Virus record (IMG/VR): IMGVR_UViG_3300046820_000671 | Location: 1-48,910 of that record | Reading direction: 5' to 3' (one strand) | Length of the DNA stretch: 48,910 nt | Origin: a virus | Position numbers and translations under genes: made by a program | Shown: in pieces, positions 15,531 to 22,705 of the stretch | Layout of the letters: the number at the start of each line of letters is the position of its first letter | How positions within the stretch are numbered: the first letter of the stretch is position 1 | The notes under the pieces: generated by a model | Seen by the model: only the letters and a program-made list of their open reading frames with translations | Database searches by the model: none | What the model was told of the DNA's origin: nothing

Positions 15531-17648
15531 ATGAAACTCAAAGCACTTACATTAGCCATTGCCCTGGCACTAGGCAGTACAGCATACGCCCAAACACAAG
15601 CTCTCAACTATGAGGCCAAAGAAATCAGTACTGTCCTTACAGTTGGTGGAGTTACCAATGCTTGGGCACGTGGCATCACAGGCAAAGGAGTTACCATTGC
15701 TATCCTTGACAATGGCTTTGACCTAATGCATAGTGACTTGGCAGGCAAGGTAGTTGCCAGCAAAAACTTCAACAGCACTATTGCCTATAACAATCCCAAA
15801 GATCCCACAGCAGTTACCTGGGGCTGGCATGGTACACTTATGACTGGCATTGCGGCTGGTGCCAACAACGGCGCAGGCACAGTTGGTGTTGCCCCCGATG
15901 CTCGACTCTTGCTTGGCCAAGTAGGCCAAGGTGGCACAATGACAAGCATTGAGATGGCCGCAGTATACAAAGGCATCGATTGGGCCAGTGCTCTTGGCGC
16001 CACAGTTATCAACCTAAGCCTTGGTTCTAACTTTGATACAAACTTCCAAAAGCAGATAGCATTGCTTAATCCGGGCGTAACTGGAATTTGGCAAGCACCT
16101 ACAGCATACGGATCAATGTATGGCTACAGCATGAAAGAGGTTAATGCATTTGCAGTAGGTACCAACCGAGGAAGCATTATTGTAGCATCAGCAGGTAATC
16201 AAGCGTTGCCTTATGCCCAGTTCCCTGGTGCGTTTGCTACTCAAGTTGACAGCACTGGTAAGTTGGTGCTTGGCGGCCGCATGTTAATTGTCGGCGCCAC
16301 CGATGCTACGGGTACTCGTATTGCACCTTTTTCAAATCAAGCAGGTCATATTTGTACAAACATTTCTGGTACAACTTGTAATGATCCATACCAGGTCAAA
16401 GACTTTTATGTTGTAGCACCTGGCATGCAAGTGTACGGTAGTCATGCAAACCAATTGAATATGGGCACTAATGGCGCCACCGCAGTACAAGGTACTAGCC
16501 CAGCGGCTGCCTACGTGTCAGGTGGTATTGCATTGATGAAGCAAGCGTGGCCACAGTTGCGTCCTGAGCAGTTGGTTGCTATTACACTTAAAACAGCCAA
16601 GGACTTGACATACAATCCTGTTACTAAAAAGAATGACTTAATTGGAGTCGATAGTGTGTACGGCCATGGTCTTGTAGATTTTGACGCGGCAACTCGACCC
16701 ATGGGTGCTCTTGTGTTGGCAAATAATACAAAGCTAACAGGATCTGGACCACAAGGCAAAGTGTTGCAATTACAAGGTACAGGTGTAGTTACTACTGGTG
16801 CAACAAGCCTAAGCACTAGTTCAGTGCTACAAAATTCACAAGCAGTTGACACCATTGGTCGTAATTATACAGTTGACCTTACCAAGGCAGTTGGATATAA
16901 CAATGCACTAAGTTATCAATATGGTACACCGTGGATGGCCTTGGCAGGACACAACTATAAACACTTTGTTACCCCAGTTGGTAAAGATGGTGTGTTGACT
17001 TTGATGTCAAGCGATGGTGGATCGTCTAGTCAGTATGAATGGCAACATAGTGCAGACACACGATTGAACTTTGAAGTAGGTGCATTGTCAGAACGCAATG
17101 GCTTCTTGGGAACACAAGGTGGCGGCGCAATGGCATTTGGTGGATCGAATACTGTTTGGGCAGGCGCAGGCTTTAGTCAGACTATTGTTGGCAACACGGC
17201 ACTGATTGGAAACTATACAATGGGTATCACACGCACAGGCAATGTACAAGATAGCATGGTTCAACTTGGCTCTACTGTAGTTGCTGATAGCTGGAAGCTT
17301 GGTGTGGCGCAAAGTAATTTACTGTTTGAAGGCAAGTCTAAAGATACATTAAGTCTTTCGGTTGCATCACCGGTTGCAGTTCGCAAAGGTTATGCTACAA
17401 TTACAGGCGTGACAGGTTACACTTACACTGATAACGCAGATGGTACTACAGATGCTAATCCAGTTATTCAATTAGAACGTGTTAGCTTGGCACCCAAGGC
17501 TCGAGAAATGAACTTGGTACTTGGTTATACAGTTGCAGTTAAGAATACAACCAGCGTTGGTGTAAACTTGGTTCGACAGTTTAACGCAGGTGGTCAAGCA
17601 GGAGTACAAGCTACTGGCGTATCAATTATGGCACGTAGCGTATTTTAA
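15531..17648 (+). CDS. Secreted subtilisin-like (S8) serine protease with C-terminal barrel-like domain
   Basis: 705 aa; AAGGATAA precedes the ATG. Signal peptide MKLKALTLAIALALGSTAYA (1-20). S8 domain about 35-385 with catalytic Asp60 (AILDNGFD), His100 (GWHGTLMTG) and Ser323 (QGTSPAAAYVSGG). The remaining ~300 residues are repetitive beta strands ending in SIMARSVF, with the C-terminal Phe of outer-membrane barrels, so the whole resembles a subtilase autotransporter. Secreted proteases are unusual in phages; it may act on host surface proteins or competitors, or be acquired host cargo (inference). The active site is intact. Confidence 0.9.
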   Translation: MKLKALTLAIALALGSTAYAQTQALNYEAKEISTVLTVGGVTNAWARGITGKGVTIAILDNGFDLMHSDLAGKVVASKNFNSTIAYNNPKDPTAVTWGWHGTLMTGIAAGANNGAGTVGVAPDARLLLGQVGQGGTMTSIEMAAVYKGIDWASALGATVINLSLGSNFDTNFQKQIALLNPGVTGIWQAPTAYGSMYGYSMKEVNAFAVGTNRGSIIVASAGNQALPYAQFPGAFATQVDSTGKLVLGGRMLIVGATDATGTRIAPFSNQAGHICTNISGTTCNDPYQVKDFYVVAPGMQVYGSHANQLNMGTNGATAVQGTSPAAAYVSGGIALMKQAWPQLRPEQLVAITLKTAKDLTYNPVTKKNDLIGVDSVYGHGLVDFDAATRPMGALVLANNTKLTGSGPQGKVLQLQGTGVVTTGATSLSTSSVLQNSQAVDTIGRNYTVDLTKAVGYNNALSYQYGTPWMALAGHNYKHFVTPVGKDGVLTLMSSDGGSSSQYEWQHSADTRLNFEVGALSERNGFLGTQGGGAMAFGGSNTVWAGAGFSQTIVGNTALIGNYTMGITRTGNVQDSMVQLGSTVVADSWKLGVAQSNLLFEGKSKDTLSLSVASPVAVRKGYATITGVTGYTYTDNADGTTDANPVIQLERVSLAPKAREMNLVLGYTVAVKNTTSVGVNLVRQFNAGGQAGVQATGVSIMARSVF

Positions 17649-17661
17649 GGAAGTTACCGAG

Positions 17662-17886
17662 ATGGCAAAGAAAATTGAATTAGACGGTGAAGCCGCAGAT
17701 CGTATTACGGTTTTAAATCTCAAACAGTATCGTGCATACCTTAAGAAAGAACTTAAGGAATGGAAGAAGAATCCAAGATCCGACGATAACCCCAATGGAT
17801 ATTGGCTACACCCAGAAGATGTATCAGGTAACATTAGAGTCATTGAGGCTCTCAATTTGGTTATCAAACAATTTGGAGAACAGTAA
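17662..17886 (+). CDS. Small conserved phage protein
   Basis: 74 aa from the ATG at 17662, chosen because AAGGAAG lies upstream. Charged coiled-coil-like helix (LKQYRAYLKKELKEWKKNP) followed by GYWLHPEDVSGN, a pattern I associate with small proteins of T4-like cyanophages and pelagiphages. Overlaps the next gene by 1 nt (TAATG). Function unknown. Confidence 0.75.
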   Translation: MAKKIELDGEAADRITVLNLKQYRAYLKKELKEWKKNPRSDDNPNGYWLHPEDVSGNIRVIEALNLVIKQFGEQ

Positions 17887-18455
17887 TGAATGAAAAGCTA
17901 GACGCAGAACTTTGTAGCACGTATCCTAAGATGTTTGCTAATCGTTATGCTGACATGAAGACCACAGCCATGTGCTGGGGATTTGAATGTGGTGATGGTT
18001 GGTACAATATACTTAGGGCATTGTGCTCTAATATTCAGCATCACATTGACTACAGCATTAAACGCAATACCGCTGACAACAACTACAACATGATGTTGAT
18101 TGAAATGCATCGAGGTAAATTTGATCGGTTTGATGAATACTGCAAAGGTTATCTTGAACACTACAAAGAAGAAAAACGTGAAGAACTCCTTAAGGAAGAC
18201 TTCCGCGAAGTGCATCCTATTGTAGAACAGGTCACAGTAGACCAAGTTAAAGAAAAGTTTGGTGCCTTGCGTTTTTATTACACAGGTGGCAACGATGAAA
18301 TTAGTGGAATGGTTCGTATGGCAGAGTCAATGAGTGTACTAACTTGTGAAACTTGTGGCAAGCCAGGCGAGCAACGACACGGTGGTTGGATTAGAACCTT
18401 GTGTGACGAGCATGAGGCAAAACGTAATGCTAAAGAAGATGATTATCTTATCTAA
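17886..18455 (+). CDS. Conserved phage protein with C-terminal zinc-finger-like motif
   Basis: 189 aa. Long charged helical N-terminal part, then VKEKFGALRFYYTGGNDEISGMVRMAE and a probable zinc site CETCGKPGEQRHGGWIRTLCDEH (two Cys, then Cys/His). This C-terminal block is widespread in phage and prophage hypotheticals. Overlaps both neighbours slightly. Function unknown. Confidence 0.82.
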   Translation: MNEKLDAELCSTYPKMFANRYADMKTTAMCWGFECGDGWYNILRALCSNIQHHIDYSIKRNTADNNYNMMLIEMHRGKFDRFDEYCKGYLEHYKEEKREELLKEDFREVHPIVEQVTVDQVKEKFGALRFYYTGGNDEISGMVRMAESMSVLTCETCGKPGEQRHGGWIRTLCDEHEAKRNAKEDDYLI

Positions 18456-18633
18456 GATTAATTGGGAATTGATTGGAGCATTGACAGCGGCTTTCATCTG
18501 TGCTACAATGTTGTTTGCTATGCCAAAGCAAGAAGGAAAATTGTATGATTGTAGTCTTGCTGAAATTTCACCCGACTATCCAGTTAAGGTGAAAGAGGAA
18601 TGTCGTAAAATTAAATCAGAAAAGATTAAATGA
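18439..18633 (+). CDS. Small single-TM protein
   Basis: 64 aa from the ATG at 18439, 17 nt inside the end of the upstream gene; an earlier in-frame ATG at 18427 is possible. One membrane helix (WELIGALTAAFICATMLFA), then a short polar domain with two cysteines (YDCSLAE, KEECRK). Overlaps the kinase start by 4 nt. Function unknown. Confidence 0.68.
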   Translation: MIILSKINWELIGALTAAFICATMLFAMPKQEGKLYDCSLAEISPDYPVKVKEECRKIKSEKIK

Positions 18634-19115
18634 CAACATTGTATGTTTTAGTTGGTGTGCCTGGTTCTGGTAAAACTACTTGGATCGGGCATCAGCGTTA
18701 TGATTGGGACAATACTGTTATTGTTAGCACAGACCGATTCGTTGACCAGTATGCGGCATTGAATAGAAAGACATACACAGAAGTTTTTCAAGAGTATATG
18801 CCAACCGCAGTTGAAAAGATGGCCCAAGCGGCAATAGAAGCATTTCGAGATAACAAGGTTGTAGTTTGGGACCAGACAAGTACATCAGTTAGCACTCGTG
18901 CTAAGAAGTTGCGTATAGCACCGTCACATTACAAAAAGATAGCAGTTGTATTTCAGACTCCGCGTAAAGATATTCATGACAAGTTTTTGAATCGACCTGG
19001 TAAAGAAATTCCTAAAGAAGTTATCAATGACATGATTGCTAAGTTTGAGTATCCAACGTTAGAAGAAGGCTTTGATAAAATTATTGACGCTAAGTTAAAA
19101 GGCATTGACCTATGA
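18630..19115 (+). CDS. Polynucleotide-kinase-like P-loop kinase
   Basis: 161 aa. Walker A GVPGSGKTTW (8-17), the TDRF substrate loop, VVWDQTSTS (Walker B region) and RPGKEIPKEVINDMIAKFEYP near the C-terminus match the 5'-kinase domain of T4 Pnk; the phosphatase domain is absent. It likely phosphorylates 5'-OH ends of RNA or DNA. In T4, Pnk repairs tRNAs cut by host anticodon nucleases, so a role in protecting the large tRNA set here is reasonable (inference). No RNA ligase is seen in the window. Confidence 0.88.
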   Translation: MTTLYVLVGVPGSGKTTWIGHQRYDWDNTVIVSTDRFVDQYAALNRKTYTEVFQEYMPTAVEKMAQAAIEAFRDNKVVVWDQTSTSVSTRAKKLRIAPSHYKKIAVVFQTPRKDIHDKFLNRPGKEIPKEVINDMIAKFEYPTLEEGFDKIIDAKLKGIDL

Positions 19116-19570
19116 AAAAGATTTATTACGAAAAAGTTGGTCGACGCTATAAGCCAGTTGCTGAGTATGACAGCACTTATATGGATAGTTTCCCTAAGGG
19201 TAATCATCTTGTAATGTGTTACCCTGGTGGTAGCTCTCGTAGGTTTAACATTGAACCAGCACTGGCTCCTATGATTGCCGCAGGACGCTACGCTGAAGAT
19301 GCAATGAGTTCGGCTGTGGTCAAGGCAAGCGAAATGCGCCCACATAATAAGCCTATCACTGAAAAGCAAAAGAAAGCATGGGAAGCTCTTGCTAAATCAT
19401 TTGGAGATGACCTTTACTATGTTGAAATTCCTAGCGCCAGAGAAATTGCAGAAGCTGGGTTAAAGGCAATGGAACAAGAAGCTTCTAAGTTAATGGAACA
19501 TCCAATGGTGCAAGCGGCTTATGATGAGTTTATGGCTACATGCAAACTTATATGCGACCAACATAAGTAA
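19112..19570 (+). CDS. Phage protein of unknown function
   Basis: 152 aa with an ATGA overlap with the kinase gene. N-terminal beta region (YYEKVGRRYKPVAEYDS, NHLVMCYPGGSSRRFNI) and a long helical C-terminal part. No catalytic motif recognised. Same transcription unit as the kinase. Confidence 0.75.
   Translation: MKKIYYEKVGRRYKPVAEYDSTYMDSFPKGNHLVMCYPGGSSRRFNIEPALAPMIAAGRYAEDAMSSAVVKASEMRPHNKPITEKQKKAWEALAKSFGDDLYYVEIPSAREIAEAGLKAMEQEASKLMEHPMVQAAYDEFMATCKLICDQHK
19562..19569 (+). promoter_or_regulatory. Late promoter CATAAGTA
   Basis: CATAAGTA overlaps the upstream stop codon, 4 nt before the ATG at 19574. Confidence 0.6.
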
Positions 19571-19573
19571 TGG

Positions 19574-20224
19574 ATGCAAAATGATTTCTTTGTTCCGTTA
19601 ACTTTAACCTTGCCGGAAGAAACCAAAGTGCTACTTCGTGAGCACTTTATTTCTGAGTTGCATACAAAACAAAGCACAAGAAAACAACTTGGCCTTTATC
19701 CTACTCCTCAATCTTACGAACTTGAAAGTATGGTAGATGACTTTCTTGGACCTATGGGATTAAAGGCTGGTGCGTTTGGAACGTTTGCAATATTACCAAA
19801 TACAAGAGATGTTAATATTCATGTTGATGCAATGAAGCTTAATACACGATTAAGCTTTTATGAACTAGCAGATGCTCCTGGGGAGATACATTGGTACTCA
19901 AATTTAGAGGATGGATACGAAACTTGGAAACCAAGTTATCTGGGTGGGAATCCAATTTTAGACTATAGATATAAATGGATCGATGAACTACAAGAAGGTA
20001 AACGCACTTGGGATGAATGTCCAACACCAATTTACAAGGTATTAACTAATGTACCTAGCGCACTTGTAATGACGTCTCTGCCACACAATGTTGTGCAAGG
20101 TAACGGATTTCGTATTACAGTAAGTTGTCAGGTTGTTGATAGGGAAACTTTATCTGTAGAAAGCACTTGGTATAAAGTTAAAGAATATTTTAACTCCATT
20201 GCATTGCCTGCCAGTGCATCCTAA
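19574..20224 (+). CDS. 2OG-Fe(II) oxygenase-like protein (1)
   Basis: 216 aa. The core is a cupin-type iron site of the 2-oxoglutarate oxygenase kind: NIHVDA (HxD), distal histidine in SLPHNV and a 2OG-binding arginine in FRITVSCQ about 10 residues on. No extra domains. Shortest spacing of the late element (4 nt). It converges on the methyltransferase gene, overlapping it by 35 nt. Substrate unknown; the family hydroxylates amino-acid side chains, nucleobases or small molecules. Confidence 0.8.
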   Translation: MQNDFFVPLTLTLPEETKVLLREHFISELHTKQSTRKQLGLYPTPQSYELESMVDDFLGPMGLKAGAFGTFAILPNTRDVNIHVDAMKLNTRLSFYELADAPGEIHWYSNLEDGYETWKPSYLGGNPILDYRYKWIDELQEGKRTWDECPTPIYKVLTNVPSALVMTSLPHNVVQGNGFRITVSCQVVDRETLSVESTWYKVKEYFNSIALPASAS

Positions 20225-20996
20225 TAGTAGTGTATCCGGATCCAAAGTAATCCGATCCGGGCATAAACTTAAACAGCTTTCCGTTATACTCTGGGTTGGC
20301 ACAAATGCTTTTTACAGTTGCCTGGGCTGACTCACGTGACTTGGCAAAGAACACCTTGTTCTTGCCCCACATGATTGGGAACAGTAGGCCTTGATGTTGT
20401 GCAATAACAGTGGCCCAGGTGCGTAGAGGAGCACCTGTACACCAGTCATCAACAATGTACACACCATCGTCTTTTAGCATAGGTATGCATCTACGCATTG
20501 TGTCTAAGTTTTCATCTACCCCATCACCATAGTCGTGATGTATGATATCGTATTGTTGAATGCCAACAAGTTTTTCAGTCAACACAGAAGTTACCGACAA
20601 GGGGGTTTCTGTCAAGCGCTCGCATCGTTCTTTGATCCATGCAGACATATCTTCGGGTGTGGACAGCATGGCAAGAGCTTTGATTTCTTCTGTAGACAAG
20701 CAACGGTTGAAGTGATCTGTATACCATGCTCCACTGCCGTTTGCGGCTTTGGCACCAATAAAGCTAAGATGGTCAACACCTGTAAACTGTACATTGTTAT
20801 GTCCTGTTTCAGCCAGGGCCTGGTTAAAGATGCCTATGCCACCGCCCAGGTAAGATCCTAACTCTAAAAAGTTTTCGATGCGTGGTTTGCTACCAAACAG
20901 CAACCAGCTAGCAATCACATCTTCGGGTGGGCTTAACATACCTAGTTTTAGGACATGTTGATATATGTTGTTTAAGTTGCGCCAGGAATAGTCCAT
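20190..20996 (-). CDS. Class I SAM-dependent methyltransferase
   Basis: 268 aa; GGAG lies 5 nt before the ATG. Motif I is FLELGSYLGGG (about 43-53), an acidic motif II in TGVDHLS, and IIHHDYGDG with GVYIVDDW in the later strands, as in small-molecule methyltransferases near the MTase_24/TylF group. The oxygenase and radical SAM genes on either side suggest one modification pathway (inference). The start is divergent from, and overlaps the leader of, the next oxygenase gene. Confidence 0.82.
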   Translation of the reverse strand: MDYSWRNLNNIYQHVLKLGMLSPPEDVIASWLLFGSKPRIENFLELGSYLGGGIGIFNQALAETGHNNVQFTGVDHLSFIGAKAANGSGAWYTDHFNRCLSTEEIKALAMLSTPEDMSAWIKERCERLTETPLSVTSVLTEKLVGIQQYDIIHHDYGDGVDENLDTMRRCIPMLKDDGVYIVDDWCTGAPLRTWATVIAQHQGLLFPIMWGKNKVFFAKSRESAQATVKSICANPEYNGKLFKFMPGSDYFGSGYTTIRMHWQAMQWS

Positions 20997-21005
20997 GTTT
21001 TCTCC

Positions 21006-21013
21006 GATAAGTA
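21006..21013 (+). promoter_or_regulatory. Late promoter GATAAGTA
   Basis: GATAAGTA ends 5 nt before the ATG at 21019, the standard spacing here. This supports choosing 21019 over ATGs at 20995 and 21013. Confidence 0.65.
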
Positions 21014-21018
21014 TGCGT

Positions 21019-21561
21019 ATGCTTGATAACTTTTATGTTTACGAAACACCAGACTTCTTAGATGTTCCTTACATTGTCAATTTAGTTATGCAAAAGTTGG
21101 AGACTGATTTTGTCCTTCAGGGCTATGTTAGAATCAATGCCAACGAAGATCCTTACCTTAAGACTGTACTAGAACAGTTTCCTTTTATAGGCGGATGGCT
21201 TAACATTTACCATACCAAACCGGGCGGCTACATTCCCTTGCACGTTGATGGGCATAGACTTGCGGCTTTTAACATTCCCATTAGCGGATGCGATGAAACA
21301 AGTCAAACCATTTATTATGAACCAATGGGAGAGATTGAAAAGGTCTACAAAGAAGATGAACGCCATTATCGTATTCATGGTGAGATGCAGGAAGTCTACA
21401 GATTTGCACTTACTAGGCCTGCATTGATTCGAAACGATGTGGCCCATGATGTAAAGCGTTTCAATGCTACTAGTACCAGGATTATTGCTAGTTGGGGAGT
21501 AGGTGGCTCATATGAGGAATGTAAACTAAAGTTTAAAGAATACTTCCAAAATAACGGTTGA
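21019..21561 (+). CDS. 2OG-Fe(II) oxygenase-like protein (2)
   Basis: 180 aa. GGYIPLHVDGHR (HxD), AHDV distal histidine and STRIIASWG with the 2OG arginine. The IPLHVDG...FNIPISG pattern is close to aspartyl/asparaginyl beta-hydroxylase-like proteins. Start at 21019 fits the late element. The stop is inside the -35 box of the tRNA-array promoter at 21558, so the oxygenase gene and stable RNA transcription are directly joined. Confidence 0.82.
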   Translation: MLDNFYVYETPDFLDVPYIVNLVMQKLETDFVLQGYVRINANEDPYLKTVLEQFPFIGGWLNIYHTKPGGYIPLHVDGHRLAAFNIPISGCDETSQTIYYEPMGEIEKVYKEDERHYRIHGEMQEVYRFALTRPALIRNDVAHDVKRFNATSTRIIASWGVGGSYEECKLKFKEYFQNNG

Positions 21562-21586
21562 CAAGCCAATACAAGTCATATATACT
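21558..21586 (+). promoter_or_regulatory. sigma70 promoter heading the tRNA array
   Basis: TTGACA (21558-21563), 17-nt spacer, TATACT (21581-21586). An ATG lies exactly 6 nt after the -10 box (21593). Confidence 0.9.
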
Positions 21587-21592
21587 AGCAAC

Positions 21593-21637
21593 ATGATGAA
21601 ACATTTTTCTATAGCAGGTTCGATAAGCATACGTTGA
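21593..21637 (+). CDS. 14-codon leaderless micro-ORF
   Basis: MMKHFSIAGSISIR, beginning at the predicted transcription start. Could be a leader peptide or chance. A 7-bp hairpin (ATACGTT/AACGTAT, 21629-21647) follows and ends just before the first tRNA. Confidence 0.35.
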   Translation: MMKHFSIAGSISIR

Positions 21638-21651
21638 TCCAACGTATTCGT

Positions 21652-21743
21652 GCCCCTATAGTTTAATGGTAAAACGGCGGATTTATATCCCGTAAGCAAC
21701 AGATAATTGGTTCATCTCGGTTCGACTCCGGGTGGGGGTACCA
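21652..21743 (+). tRNA. tRNA with anticodon TAT (Ile, AUA), long variable region
   Basis: Acceptor GCCCCTA/TGGGGGT, discriminator A, encoded CCA. D arm GTTT/AAAC, T arm CTCGG-TTCGACT-CCGGG. Anticodon loop TTTATAT reads TAT, with an A-C mismatch closing the anticodon stem. The variable region is 22 nt, which is odd for tRNA-Ile. Its body resembles the Gly(TCC) tRNA at 26055. Identity uncertain. Confidence 0.75.
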
Positions 21744-21776
21744 AAAAAATAATTTAAGATTTTTAGTACATAACCG

Positions 21777-21805
21777 TTGACAAAGAGACAGATTGGATAT
21801 ATAAT
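21777..21805 (+). promoter_or_regulatory. sigma70 promoter (consensus)
   Basis: TTGACA (21777-21782), 17-nt spacer, TATAAT (21800-21805), driving the small transcript at 21812-21931. Confidence 0.9.
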
Positions 21806-21811
21806 TACACT

Positions 21812-21877
21812 ATGTTAAATGCAAATTTATTACCAGGAACAAATACGCCAGCCGTGGAGGGTACTCCGCAGGCTTGA
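21812..21877 (+). CDS. 21-codon leaderless micro-ORF
   Basis: MLNANLLPGTNTPAVEGTPQA; the ATG lies exactly 6 nt after a consensus -10 box, at the predicted +1. The stop is inside the first of two tandem hairpins, as in attenuator leaders. No homology claimed. Confidence 0.4.
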   Translation: MLNANLLPGTNTPAVEGTPQA

Positions 21878-21931
21878 TCCTACACATCTGTAATGATCAA
21901 GCCTTGGAACTAAACACTCCAAGGTTTTTGT
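21871..21931 (+). terminator. Tandem hairpins ending in an intrinsic terminator
   Basis: First hairpin GGCTTGATC (21871-21879)/GATCAAGCC (21895-21903). Second CCTTGGA (21902-21908)/TCCAAGG (21918-21924), then TTTTTG. The stems share two bases, so they compete slightly. Confidence 0.85.
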
Positions 21932-21958
21932 TTTTAGTGATAGTAGAATTTTTTTGAT

Positions 21959-22034
<76 letters not shown>

Positions 22035-22064
22035 AAAAAGTTTTAAAATAGTTTCAAATAAGTG

Positions 22065-22093
22065 TTGACAACATGACGTAACTGTCATATAAT
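22065..22093 (+). promoter_or_regulatory. sigma70 promoter of the second tRNA block
   Basis: TTGACA (22065-22070), 17-nt spacer, TATAAT (22088-22093). Confidence 0.92.
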
Positions 22094-22158
22094 TGATACT
22101 TACACAGCAACAAACGATAGAGTAGTTGCTTAGTTCTTTAAAAATTTAGTGGCAATTT

Positions 22159-22233
22159 GCTCGGCTCGTCTATCGGTTAGGACGCTGGCCTTTCACGCCG
22201 GAAAGAGGGGTTCGATTCCCCTGCCGAGTACCA
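22159..22233 (+). tRNA. tRNA-Glu(TTC)
   Basis: Acceptor GCTCGGC/GCCGAGT, anticodon loop CTTTCAC, CCA encoded. The next structured RNA begins at the base after the CCA. Confidence 0.95.
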
Positions 22234-22376
22234 TTTGTTTAGTGTTATCAAGGAATCGTGTATGGACGCATACACTATGCGGGCCTAATCCGCCGGAAAC
22301 AGGTCCTAATATAACTGCATCGGCTTTGACCGGGAAGCACCCGACGTCTAAATTTGCGTGATAACACTAAACAAAT
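22234..22376 (+). ncRNA. Paired structured RNA, copy 1 (new class candidate)
   Basis: Closed by a perfect 17-bp stem (22234-22250 with 22359-22375), exactly between two tRNAs. Inside: hairpin GTGTATG-GACG-CATACAC (22258-22275); GGGCCT/AGGTCC (22281-22286/22301-22306); ATATAACTGCATCGGCTTTG; hairpin CGGG-AAGCA-CCCG (22331-22343) with outer GAC/GTC; then CTAAATTT. The same core recurs at 23787 with compensating base changes. T4 has stable RNAs C and D in its tRNA cluster, a precedent for position only. Confidence 0.82.
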
Positions 22377-22380
22377 GTAT

Positions 22381-22464
22381 GCGAGAGTGGAGAAATGGTA
22401 TACTCAGGAGACTTAAAATCTCCCGTCGAAAGGCATGCGGGTTCGAGTCCCGCCTCTCGCACCA
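22381..22464 (+). tRNA. tRNA-Leu(TAA)
   Basis: Acceptor GCGAGAG/CTCTCGC, anticodon stem GGAGA/TCTCC with loop CTTAAAA, long variable arm, CCA encoded. Confidence 0.95.
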
Positions 22465-22473
22465 ATAAGTTTT

Positions 22474-22550
22474 GCACCGTTAGCTCAGTTGGTTAGATCG
22501 CTTGCCTGTCACGCAAGAGGCCAGGGGTTCGAGTCCCCTACGGTGCGCCA
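22474..22550 (+). tRNA. tRNA-Asp(GTC) (1)
   Basis: GCACCGT/ACGGTGC acceptor, anticodon stem CTTGC/GCAAG with loop CTGTCAC, CCA encoded. Parent-like to the degenerate copy at 28053. Confidence 0.95.
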
Positions 22551-22559
22551 TAAATTTGA

Positions 22560-22673
22560 TGAGGGGGAGTGTGCATAGCGGCGCAATGCCTACGGTGCCT
22601 ACTCTTAAACAACAGCAGAGCAGTCACGCAAACTTCGTGATGTAAGACTTGGAGCCACTCCTGTGCCCCTTAG
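22560..22673 (+). ncRNA. Structured RNA between tRNA-Asp and the radical SAM gene
   Basis: Closing stem AGGGG-GAGTG (22562-22571) pairs with CACTC...CCCCT (22656-22670) around a bulge. Inner hairpins: GGCGC/GTGCC (22580-22598) and TCACG/CGTGA (22623-22639). No ORF of note. Confidence 0.55.
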
Positions 22674-22692
22674 CTAGTAAAATTGGGCGTTC

Positions 22693-22700
22693 TATAAATA
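22693..22700 (+). promoter_or_regulatory. Late promoter TATAAATA (T4 consensus)
   Basis: Exact T4 late consensus, 5 nt before the ATG at 22706. Confidence 0.75.
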
Positions 22701-22705
22701 AACGC

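Noticed and set aside
20995-21018. ATG 20995 or 21013 for oxygenase 2
   Set aside because: Neither has a ribosome binding site; 21019 fits the late element at the standard 5-nt spacing.
22149-22361. Plus-strand 70-codon ORF across tRNA-Glu and the paired RNA
   Set aside because: It reads through a tRNA and a structured RNA; the RNA features explain the sequence better.
22649-22705. Upstream ATG of the radical SAM gene
   Set aside because: It lies in the preceding RNA and upstream of the consensus late promoter, whose spacing points to 22706.
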